Program-made: the position numbers and the translations under genes
Source of the DNA: Asterella californica
Lineage: Eukaryota; Streptophyta; Marchantiopsida; Marchantiales; Aytoniaceae
Reading direction: 5' to 3'
Assembly (NCBI GenBank): GCA_036924285.1
Contig: JAYKYS010000025.1
Coordinates: 496,001-560,000, forward strand
Length of the DNA: 64,000 bases
Notes under the pieces: generated by a model
Told to the model about the DNA's origin: nothing
Seen by the model: the letters and a program-made list of their open reading frames with translations, nothing else
The model's database searches: none
In this document: positions 54,958 through 64,000 of the stretch, one piece after another
How positions within the stretch are numbered: the stretch's first letter is position 1
Layout: each line of letters opens with the position of its first letter

Positions 54958-56064
54958 TGTCGCGACCTTCAATCTCAAGATCGAGCACAGACGCAAACAA
55001 CAGAATCCTAGTGGACTTGCACTATGTTGTGAACGCTACGAGTAGGACTTAATGGCTTGACCAAGAAGTCGAGATCAGATGAACCCTAAGTGGTTCTTTG
55101 AACCAGGGTTGGAACATTGGATTAAGACATAAGAACCTACCGCAGGACGATCCCAAACTACCACTGACCTAAGGGGACAAGTTTGGAAACAGATCGAAAC
55201 ATAAGTCTGAGACATAGGTCTGAGACGTGGGACTAGGACATGGGTCCGGCGCAGACATACCATGGTTCAAACGGTAGTCCAAACCACAAGATCCAAGTCT
55301 AGCGCTGGATCGCGAAACTCAAAAAAATCTTGTGTTGAAGCTCCAGCAACATTTTGGATTGTGGACGGAGCTCCACGTATGATCTCAAGACGAGTAAGGT
55401 ATCATTGGAAAGATCTCGATGAGAGCTTTCCAGTGATATGCGGAACTCCTTGAACTTACATCCGAGCTGAGAATTATGACCGATCCTGTGATCGGGTTGT
55501 GAGGCGGACGGGGCCGCCGATCCTCAGAAATATATATGAGAGGGACTCGATGATTGGGTGGACCAGGACGAGTCACTTGACCCCAAGGTTTGACAGACGG
55601 ACTCTAGAGACATGAGGTGATGGTTGGATAAATACCAAGACGTGGAGTCCAGACATGGACGTTTAGACTTAGGAACAACCCAAGGGCTGGGGCAAGACTA
55701 AGGAACGAGACGGCGGGTTATACCACCATTCGAGAGACTGAAACCAGACTGACATCATGGGCGGTTGGACCGTGTGCTGGAGGCACCGTTTATGACCTTG
55801 GACTGTATGGGAAGTTTGCTCCAAGTCATGTTATGACTTTCTCATGTTTTGAGACCGACCTAGTCTGGTCTAGATCGAGACTTAAGGAATGTTGAGCTTG
55901 AGAGTTAAGGAGACGGTTTGGCTCTGGTCCGGACCAAACAGAGTTAAGATAAGTGGTGCATGAACGCTAACGTGTGACTGTGGTTCGCATGTTAGCGTTG
56001 TGAGTTATGTGATCTATTGAGCAAGAGGTTCCATTGATGCAACAAGACGATAGATAGGTGAAAG
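54958..56064 (+). repeat. fragment E 3' LTR
   Basis: This starts TGTCGCGACC and runs to TGCAACA at 56044, or to GGTGAAAG at 56064 if the longer end seen in element A is correct. It is diverged from the A LTRs and from F. Confidence 0.85.
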
Positions 56065-57190
56065 ATGGTTGGATGATGTTCTTTACAAATGAGTTAGAGT
56101 TCTATGATGAGTGGTTGAGAAATAAGTAAGTCAAAGCTTGGACAGAAAAAACCGCAGAGATAACATGGACTGTCAACTCTCCTTTCAAGAAGAAAGAAAC
56201 TCAAGATAAAATTTGAGAAAGAGCGACGCAGAAGCGAGTAGGATGAGTAGATCTAGAAGACGCTTGAGCCAAAACGGATAGCGTCCATGCAATGCATGGA
56301 TGTCAACGAGTGAGGAGGAACGAGTCGGAAAAAGTGACACAGAGATCTACGAAATGTATGGATGTCAAAACGAAAGAGAGAGTGATCAACAAAGAAAATG
56401 ATATTTATGAAGAATGCATACATGGATTGCACGGATGTCCACAAGAAGAGGACGACTAGAGGACCACACTGATGGATGAAGAAGCAAGCATCCACGTAAT
56501 CCACAAATGCTAGAAAGAGAGCGATGGATAAGACAATGACGTTTGAACAAGGAGGTAAGAAGGACGTAATTGTCTGAAGGTATCCATGGATTGCACAGAT
56601 ATCACTAACTTTTTTAGTCTTTAAGTGTAAGGTCATTCATGGAATCCATGAATGGCTAAAGCATGAGCATCACATGGTCAAACAGTTAACACTAAATCTA
56701 AAATCAATGAAGTACAAAATGAAAAGAAAAGGTTGAAATTCACCTCTGTAACTAAACCATGTTGAGGAGGAAAAAGATTTGATGTGCTAGTTGTCAAAAG
56801 TAACTTTTGGATATCTTTATATTTTAATATTAAACTCCACGGCTATTATAATTAGTACAAAAACTTATATCTTGACAACCAGCAAGAGTAAAAAATATAC
56901 ATATGTCTCTTTTATGTGATGTCGTGCCAAGTCACAAAAGTTCAATCCAATCTCAATTTCATCTATATGTGAAGAAAGAATAAACTTACGAGAGAAAGAA
57001 GTGTGTCACTGCAATCTTTGATTCCACTTTTTAAGATTAAAACTATTTTTCTAGGCTCACATCGGTGGACTAGTCTCTTTAAGGTTGTCTTGTGTAGAAT
57101 GGTCAAAGGATTTGGAACCATTTTAGTCGATTTAGAACATTTAGAGGATTGTCATCCACGAACTCTATGGACGACATCTTAACAAACCTT
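56065..57190. other. stretch with quasi-palindromic motif cluster
   Basis: No supported gene. Variants of TCCATGCAATGCATGGATG recur at 56284-56300, about 56352, 56421, 56489 (reversed), 56583, 56634-56654 and 57152-57175, spaced 50-95 bp in the first 400 bp. One more is at 57886-57906. The minus-strand frame at 56253-56636 runs through the repeats and is probably not a gene. Confidence 0.6.
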
Positions 57191-57582
57191 AAACTTCTAG
57201 AAGGATTCTAGAACATTCTCAAGGAATCTTGAATTTCCACCCCCCTCTACACTAGGACCCATTAAAAAGAAGACATGTAAAATCTCTTCTTGTTTTTAAT
57301 GCCACAAAGTCCATAACTTTAGTCCCACCACTAATATCAAGTCAAAAAGGAAATAAAGAATACTTTCCACCTCCTTTCTACCTTTTAGACAAGATGACAA
57401 GATAGTGGTGCTCACTCTTTAGAAATTATCTGAATTCTGTCCAAAAGTACAACTAAGTTTAACCATAACTAACTTGATACCTCATTAGAGTACTTGGGCA
57501 GCAAATAAACATTCTCCACACTTAGTTATAACTATGCACCTTACTAAGAGAAAAACTTCCTAATGTAACATAGGTCGTTACA
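57191..57582 (-). repeat. first part of D LTR, inverted
   Basis: Read on the minus strand from 57582 it begins TGTAACGACC and matches the first 400 bp of the B LTR, ending at CTTCTAGAAG. The remaining part of the same LTR lies at 57909-58374 on the plus strand. Confidence 0.88.
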
Positions 57583-57908
57583 GGACGCACACCTCTTAAT
57601 CCCCCTATCCGTTCTATTCTTTTCATCTATCCAAATTACCACATCAGATAAATCTAATTTAGTGAGACATATTTGATAATCATTGTGACATGAAGACCTT
57701 CAGATCAATAAGGAATCAAGAGAATGACAATAAGGAGAGTGTAATCTTATAGTGATGTTGTTGTAGATTGAGCATAAGATTCAAGTTGAGCAGAACATTC
57801 AAATTGACTACCATGGTGATTTTCAACAACTTTTAACACTTTTGAAGTTTTAAAGGCCGTAAAAGTTTGAAATAGTTTAAAGTGTCATCCATGCATTGCA
57901 TGGATGTA
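57583..57908. other. 326-bp segment between the two LTR parts of D
   Basis: This is not LTR sequence. If 57191-57908 is one inversion, this was the flank just upstream of the element. It ends in CATCCATGCATTGCATGGATG (57886-57906), 10-bp perfect arms with a single central base. Confidence 0.6.
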
Positions 57909-58374
57909 GTTGTTGACTCTCAAAGAATAAGTTCATGTGAAAAGGTAAGAAGTCCATGTGATTTTATGTAATATTTTAATAAAATCTGGTAAAAATAGTT
58001 ACGGTTGAATTACGAGAGGGTACCAAAGTAAAAACCTAAAATGTATAAATTGAGAAGTAAAGAAGAGCTCCTCCTCCTGTTTTCATATCGTCCTAATGAT
58101 AACTTGAGCAATATAGAGAGAGTGTGAGATTTTAGCATGTGAGAACTTGAGAGACTTCGTTAGAATGGAAAATTTTAGTTGATGAGTTTATGGATTTATG
58201 AAGGATTGAACTTAGCATATTTTTCATTCAAGTTAATGGTGTGCTTTCATGAAAGCCATCAGAGGTGACTCTTGAGTGAGAGACAAAGTCGACATTTTGC
58301 AAAACTGATGAATGACTATCGTGGAGTTGGAGAGATCAAGGGTAGTTAATCGATAGAACCACGGAAGGCTTACA
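57909..58374 (+). repeat. second part of D LTR
   Basis: This matches the B LTR from GTTGTTGAC to the TTACA end at 58374. The TATA region reads ATGTATAAATTGAGA. Confidence 0.88.
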
Positions 58375-58378
58375 TTTT

Positions 58379-58396
58379 TGGTTCAATTGCCAGGAT
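58379..58396 (+). promoter_or_regulatory. element D primer-binding site, decayed
   Basis: TGGTTCAATTGCCAGGAT lies four bases after the LTR end, at the same place as in B and C, with more differences from the tRNA-Asp type. Confidence 0.5.
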
Positions 58397-58420
58397 CTCA
58401 CTTGAAGGAATCGTTGAAGG

Positions 58421-58591
58421 ATGTTTAGAGTTCAGTTCTACCCTCGACAGAAAGAGATCATGCGAGAGCACATGGAGAGAACGTTGAGAGGAGAGAGAAC
58501 TAACTCGATGTTAGCCACTTTAGAACCTTTCGTGTATCCCGTAGTGATCTATGATGCGTTCAAGGTCATTCTTTACATCTTGTTTACTTAG
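58421..58591 (+). CDS. leader ORF-a, 56 aa
   Basis: This is open over the full 56 codons, with substitutions only, although nearly every other frame of this element is broken. It starts MFRVQFYPRQKE and ends VILYILFT. Confidence 0.5.
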   Translation: MFRVQFYPRQKEIMREHMERTLRGERTNSMLATLEPFVYPVVIYDAFKVILYILFT

Positions 58592-58669
58592 AAAAGGTTT
58601 GAGGAGAGTTTTGGAACAAGAGTTTTAGAGAAAGGAGGAAAAAGAAGTTACTAGAGGAGGAAAATTCTA

Positions 58670-60144
58670 GAGTTTAAGATTTCTAATGGAAAATTTGTAT
58701 AATCATTGTCTGATTTTTTGTGATTTTTATTTTTCTATGAAAATTTCAAGTATTTTAGCTTGGCTGATAAGTTATCTTGGACAACAGAAATCATGAGAAG
58801 ATGAGATCTAGAGAGGGAGATATAAATTTTCAAAGTTGAGAGGGTTTATTCGTGAAAGTTTAGAAATTCTGTACAGTTGCTGTCATCTTTTATGTGTTTT
58901 ATATTTCTCTGTGAAAATTTCCAGGATTGTAGCTTGTCTGATAAGCTATTAAAAAAAACAACAATAATGAGAAGATGAGACTTGAAGAGAGAGATAGAAT
59001 TTTTCAAAGTGGAGGAGGTTGACAATCATGAGTGAAGTCAAAATATACAAATTTCAGTTTTCTAGAAATTTATACAGTCAGCACTATTTCTTCAGTTTTC
59101 ATGAGTTAGTAGCTTGGAGGTTGAGCTACTAGAAACCACAAAAATCTTAGAGAGATCTCTTACCAACTAAGAGATATAAGTTTCGACATACAAGATGATC
59201 TTGAAGATATTTCATGAGGAATCCAATTCGGATGCCGAGGTGAAAGAAGAGACGTTTGGAAGTTCGAATGGAGATGGAGAAGTGAAAGTTAAGTATAGAT
59301 GAGTTGTGAACAAGCATCTATAGCACTTAGGGTGCCCTCTTGCTCTATATCAAGAAGCTTCTGAGACCATTGACGTAGATGCGAAAAAGATGGAGTTGAA
59401 AGCATCATTCACTGTGGAGGTCACGAATGCTCTTGGTGAAGTAGAGTTGGATCCTTACAAGAGTGACTTTAAGTTGTCTGTTGTGATTAGTACAAACGAT
59501 GGTCATGAGGATATTATCTTAGATAATTAATTTTAGATTGGATTTTACTTCGTGTATAACATGTATAATACACGATTTTTCAATATTAAGCTCGAAAGAG
59601 TTAAGAAAGTGATGGAGAATTATTTTTCCTCAAAGATATTTTGTCCATTCGATGGTTGAGAATGCGCACAACATGAGTGAAAGTTCAAAAGATTAGAAGG
59701 TTAGACTTAGAAACCTTCCTCAAGGTTTAGATGTCATAATAAGTGTCGGAGAGAGCTCGAGCGAGATTATCATTGAGTTTGAGAACACTAATACAAAATC
59801 TCAAGTAGAATCTCCAAAGAAAAGAGTAGAAACCGACTTGTGGTGTTATTTCTGTAGAGGATTGGGACATAAAATAATGAATTGTCCAACTAGGATCAGA
59901 GCAAAGAGAGCCAAAGGAAAGCGAGAGTTTACTGATTTAAGTCTTCGAGTGGATCCATCATCACCATCGTAAGTTCATCTCTTAGGAGAGGATCTTTGTC
60001 CAAGTTGTGGAGTGGGTGATTTATCAAGAGGAAAAAAATGCGTAGATTGACCGCTCTACTTATGTCAATAGTCGAGAAACTGGACGAGACTCAAAGAGCT
60101 GAGACGGAGAAGTTGTCGACTTCAAAGGAGGACACGGTTGATTT
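58670..60144 (+). pseudogene. element D leader array and decayed ORF-b and ORF-c
   Basis: The tandem array (about 58670-59165) is followed by the ORF-b region with stops and by ORF-c with an early TAG (Trp codon in B). The knuckle is still readable (CYFCRGLGHKIMNC, about 59842-59883). A second Cys group remains near 59998. Confidence 0.7.
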
Positions 60145-60349
60145 GTGATGGAGATCGTCATCCGGATGATGGAGAAGGCGGTAATGAGACCCAGACTCAT
60201 GATATCTTGGGAGAAGAAACGACACAAGAGGTGTTATTACAATCATTTTCTTTATTTTATATATGATAGATTATTCTCGAATGAAATTGATAATATTTGT
60301 GCTCTTTTAGTGACTCGTTATTACATGAAGATTAGAAGAGTAGAAAGAG

Positions 60350-60900
60350 AAGTACGAAAAATCAACAACCAAAGCGGAGGTCATCAAGATTACGACAAAT
60401 ACGGAGAAGAGTTTGGATGAAAAAGATATCATTCAATCTCATCATGTCGCTCGGGTGTCGACTCCCAACTCTTGGTGTAGTCACAACGATAACATCTGCA
60501 TCATCACAATTGGTCATCTCTTCAATGTCAACTCCTACCAAACGGTGGTGCCAACACCGTTTGTCCCTACAGCGATGTCTATTGCCACCTTTGATTTTTA
60601 TGCAGAGTTGAAGAGCATCGTCGATACTCTTGTGGATCTCAAGATAAGCGTGGTGCAATTACGAGAAGTTACTACAACAATGCCAACCAAAGAAATCAAG
60701 GTAACTTTGGAGGCATCAATGTAACTTTGGAGGTTCTCATTTCCAACAAAATTGTCTCAACAACGGAACAAGGGGTGCTGAAATTGTCAGAATGAAATGT
60801 TGGTGGAGGAAATCTATCACAAGCACGAGACAAGAGAGTGACTACTACCGATGTAGTGCGAGATCTCATCTATGAGAAGGAAGAGAGCTCGAACTCTTCT
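60350..60900 (+). pseudogene. gag: element D gag remnant
   Basis: About 480 bp that encode the N-terminal gag core in B are missing at about 60360. The remaining part covers the helix before the linker, the linker and a decayed Gly/Asn region. The first Cys pair of the knuckle is also gone. Confidence 0.75.
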
Positions 60901-61700
60901 CATGCATCGGTGGAGCTTTTAGCTCAAGAAAGAAAATGAACTTGATTTTATGAGAAGTCACCAAGTAGAAGTACTCGTTCAAATATTGTTTCGACTATAC
61001 CAAGAGAGCCAAGAAGGAAGTTGAGGATGGCAGATTTCATCATTTCATCTTCTCAAGTGAGATATGATGTGGTTGAAAATGTGGGTGCTCAGAAAATCAA
61101 CATCACGATTGGACATCAAATTGCACTCAACCCTAGTTTACGAAGGGACTCAGAGGAGGATTCAATTCTAAGAGAAACAAGAAGAAGAAACCCAAGAGCA
61201 AGACATCAAAGTCTATATGAGTTGGTGTGGTGGATGTGCATGCTTCAGAGGTATGCACTAGGGCTTCAAAGATTAAAGTCTGATTGAATGATCATTACGT
61301 CTCTGATGTATTGATGGATGGAGGGTCGGTTGTAAATGTCATATCAAAGACGTTGATGAAGAAGTTGAGGATGGAATCAACTCGTCCGGCTAGCATTGTT
61401 GTGAGGATGGCTAACAAACAACGAGTAAGACCAATTGGTGTGTTAGAGAAGGTGGTTATGTCTATGATAGGAGTTCAAACATTAATGTCATTTCAAGTGC
61501 TAAAGACTCTAGTTATGATTTGCTCTTAGGTAGGCTTTGGTTGAGATCTTTACGCACCACAAATAGGTGACACAAGGGATATTTACAGATTGGATCTAGA
61601 GATCAAAGAGTGATAGTACCTCCCTCGGTTGTTGGAGTTATGACTTCTGATTCTGATAGACCCACTAGTGACTATTGGAATCTGATATGAAGGACGATTA
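60901..61700 (+). pseudogene. pol: element D protease remnant
   Basis: This contains VLMDGGSVVNVIS (about 61305-61345, catalytic Asp kept) and MANKQRVRPIGVLEK, with shifts on both sides. A part of the acidic linker present in B and C is missing near 61690. Confidence 0.8.
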
Positions 61701-61889
61701 CAATATCTCATGAAGTTTGATATAAATGTCACTCAAGAGGAGAAAAGTAGATTCCTAGATATATTTTACAAATATATCCATATGTTTGCTTTCATCTACA
61801 AGGTGACTCTAGAGACTCATCGAATCGAAATGAAAAAATACGCAAGATCAGTTATATAGAAGCAGAGAAGAGTCAATCCTACAACGACA

Positions 61890-62404
61890 ATGATGATCAA
61901 CAAGGAGATAGACAAGCTGAAGGAGACGAGTTTCATCTACGAGGTGGAGAACTCAAAATGGGTTTCACCCATTGTGATTATCAAGAAGAAGAGTGATAAG
62001 CTACGAGTGTGCATAGACTATAAAAAGTTGAATGCAATTACCAAGAAGGATTATTATCCTCTGTCATTTATAGATGAGATTTTGGAGGAGGTTGCTGGTC
62101 ATGAGTAGTACAACTTTGGTGATGGTGGATATAATCAGATCAAGATAGCACAAGAGTACCAACAGTTGACTACATTCATTACTTCTTGGAGAAATTTACA
62201 TTTCGAGAGATGTCATTCGGATTGTGTAATGCTTCGGCCACATTTCAGAGGTTCATGAACAAGGTGTTTGAATCATTCATAGGGAAGTTTGTTCTTGATT
62301 TCATTGACAATTTCTGTGTATATGAAAGAAAGGAGAACCACTTTGATCATATGATCAAAGTTTTGCAGCGATTGGAGCAAGCCAACTCTTCTCTAAATCC
62401 ATAG
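61890..62404 (+). pseudogene. pol: element D reverse transcriptase remnant
   Basis: This has WVSPIVIIKKKSDKLRVCID, KKLNAITKKDYYPL, MSFGLCNASATFQRF and the catalytic box as FIDNFCVYE. The second Asp of the box is Asn, so the enzyme would be dead even without the stops and shifts. Confidence 0.85.
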
Positions 62405-63200
62405 AAGTACATCTTTGGCTGCGAAGAAATCTACTGTTATGACACATCATTTCCAAGAATGAGATTGCGGTAGATCTTGAAAAGGTGAAGAAGATTGTGG
62501 ATCTGTCATTTCCGATCAACTTGATAGAGTAGAGATAGTTTCTTGGCATGGTTGGATATTATTGTAGGTTGTCTTTTCCTTCTTGAACAAAGCAATAGCT
62601 TTGACTATGTACATGAAGAAGGGAGTTGATTTTGACTTGATAGTGCATGATCAGAAGGCAAAAGAAGCATTTGAGGAGTTGAAAAGGACATCCGTGACAG
62701 CTCCTATACTTGCTAAACTTTAGTGGAGTAAAGCATTTATTCTGTATACGGATATCTCCAATGTAGCAATTGAATGTACTTTAAGTCAGCTAGATGGAGA
62801 TGGGCATGATCATCCTATAGCTTATGTCAGTAGGCAGATGATTCATGCGGAGAAGAATTACTCCGTGGCCAAACGAGAAGGATTAGCTGTGATTTTTGGA
62901 TTAAAGAAATTTTGACATTACTTGCTAGGAGGGAAATTTTTCATAGTCATAGATCACAAGACTAAAAGTATATCTGTAATAAACCTAATGTCGAAGGTCG
63001 TATTACTCGTTAGAAGATCCTTCTAACAGAATATGATTATGTGATCGAAAATAGACAGAAGAAAAAACATGCAAATGTTGATCTCTTGTCGAGAGCTTAT
63101 GATGATGAGAGAGAAGAACTGTTTGATGATTCATTTCTAGACGAGCAAGTGATGATCATCACAAGCATTGAGGAGATACTTCACGAGTGATGATCATCAC
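62405..63200 (+). pseudogene. pol: element D RNase H remnant
   Basis: This reads LYTDISNVAIECTLSQLDGD, with multiple stops and a small tandem duplication of about 40 bp near 63150-63225 (GTGATGATCATCAC repeated). Confidence 0.8.
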
Positions 63201-63205
63201 CAGCA

Positions 63206-64000
63206 TTGAGGAGATACTTCACGAGTACAAGAAAATCTGATGAAATCCTTGCAGATGGTTCTTTTCCAGAAGGTATGCATACTCGAGAACGTAACGTATT
63301 GATCAAGAGATGTAAACTTTACACCATGATGGAAAGAATTCTATTTCATCAAGGAGCAGATGTATTATTATGGAGAGCAGTTGGTCAGAAGAAAGCTTTC
63401 AAGGTAATGCATGAGTTTCACAACGACACTGTTTGCGGAGCTCATTTTGCTGGTAAGATAACAACCTTCAAGATTTTGGATGCGAGTTATCATTGGAGAG
63501 GTATTTTCAAGGAGTGTTTAGACTATTGCAAAACTTGTGACGCATGTCAAGCATTTGCTCTAAAGTCTAGAACACCTCCGTCAAGATCAATTCCAGTGTT
63601 AGGACCATTTGAGAAATGAGATATTGACTTTGTAAGGCCTCTTTAATAAGACACCTCGAGGCAATAGATACATTGTAGTCGTCACTGACTATTGTACCAA
63701 GTGGATAGAGGCTAGACCTTTAAGGGAGACTAATGAAACAAAAGTGGGTAGATTCTTATGAGAAAGGATCATCATAAGATTTTAATGTCCGTTAGAGTTG
63801 GTCTCAGATAGAGGAGGAGAGTTCGTAAGGAGCATGACTACTATTATGCTACGACACTTCTCCATCAAGCCAAGAGTAATAACGTCATACAAACCAAATG
63901 CTAATGGTCTTGCGGAGAACACCAATCTTATATTTTGTATGATGCTTGTCAAAGATGCTTGTGTTGAGACGGCCAAACATACTTGGGATAAGAGACTACA
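63206..64000 (+). pseudogene. pol: element D integrase, cut by window end
   Basis: The zinc site is complete (HEFHNDTVCGAHFAG, then CKTCDACQAF). The core has IDFVRPL, VSDRGGEF and NGLAENTN, the last with the catalytic Glu kept. TGA and TAA codons and shifts are present. The C-terminal part and 3' LTR must lie beyond 64000. Confidence 0.82.

Larger units (their letters stand above)
50641..56064 (+). mobile_element. fragment E: A-family element from gag knuckle to 3' LTR
   Basis: This is on the plus strand: gag knuckle, remnants of protease, RT, RNase H, integrase and chromodomain region, 3' non-coding region and LTR. Many stops and shifts are present. Two small segments near its left end (50886-51077 and 51085-51112) are inverted in place. 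No 5' LTR is attached. Confidence 0.88.
57191..64000 (+). mobile_element. element D: decayed B-family copy, runs off the window
   Basis: On the plus strand this has an LTR split by an inversion, primer site, ORF-a, leader array, decayed ORF-b and ORF-c, gag with a deletion, protease, RT, RNase H and the integrase, cut by the window end. Frames are much more broken than in B and C. Confidence 0.9.

Noticed and set aside
56253..56636. 127-codon minus-strand frame with hydrophobic stretches
   Set aside because: It runs across the quasi-palindromic repeats and its hydrophobic runs come from AT-rich antisense sequence. No family resemblance.
1..64000. CRISPR array, prophage, operon or tRNA genes
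   Set aside because: No regular repeat-spacer pattern, no bacterial gene order and no full cloverleaf were seen; the content is eukaryotic retroelements.

Overview
This window is eukaryotic nuclear DNA from a land plant. It is mostly LTR retrotransposons in several stages of decay. The evidence is Ty3/gypsy chromovirus gag-pol with a chromodomain, a plant-style initiator-tRNA-Met primer site, a second Ty3/gypsy family with a tRNA-Asp-like primer site, Ty1/copia fragments, and AT-rich stretches without ORFs. I cannot name the species. A non-seed plant is possible, but that is only a guess. There is no sign of bacterial or viral operon structure, and I saw no CRISPR array, rRNA operon or tRNA gene.

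Layout. 1-2.6 kb: short repeats and an LTR-like 1.26 kb repeat that recurs at 39-40.3 kb. 4.5-5.2 kb: a small tandem repeat and a retroelement C-terminal fragment. 5.8-7.5 kb: a broken coiled-coil gene (minus strand), with a second broken copy at 23.9-26.0 kb. 7.5-23.5 kb: element A, a chromovirus on the minus strand, whose gag is split by element B (13,531-22,029, plus strand), an LTR retrotransposon complete at both ends. Removing B and one copy of its 4-bp target duplication leaves the gag frame of A intact. 24.6-25.4 kb: a solo LTR inside the second coiled-coil copy, also with a 4-bp duplication. 27.6-35.4 kb: element C, same family as B, minus strand. 35.4-42.6 kb: a gag remnant, a 5S-rRNA-like pol III promoter segment and two copia fragments. 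42.6-48.9 kb: the only TE-poor stretch, with two small candidate genes. 48.9-56.1 kb: fragments F and E of the A family, joined tail to tail, with small in-place inversions. 56.3-57.9 kb: a cluster of short quasi-palindromes. 57.2-64.0 kb: element D, a third and more decayed B-family copy, with half its LTR inverted and its end beyond the window.

How it fits together. A encodes gag, protease, reverse transcriptase, RNase H, integrase and a chromodomain in a single frame, now broken by three nonsense codons. The B/C/D family is unusual. A leader of about 2 kb separates the 5' LTR from gag and holds a 56-codon ORF that is open in all three copies, a roughly 190-bp tandem array, a 105-aa ORF and a 158-aa ORF with two Cys/His knuckles. 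No intact autonomous element is present. The best candidates for something undescribed are the leader ORFs of the B/C/D family, the coiled-coil gene pair, and the repeated small inversions.
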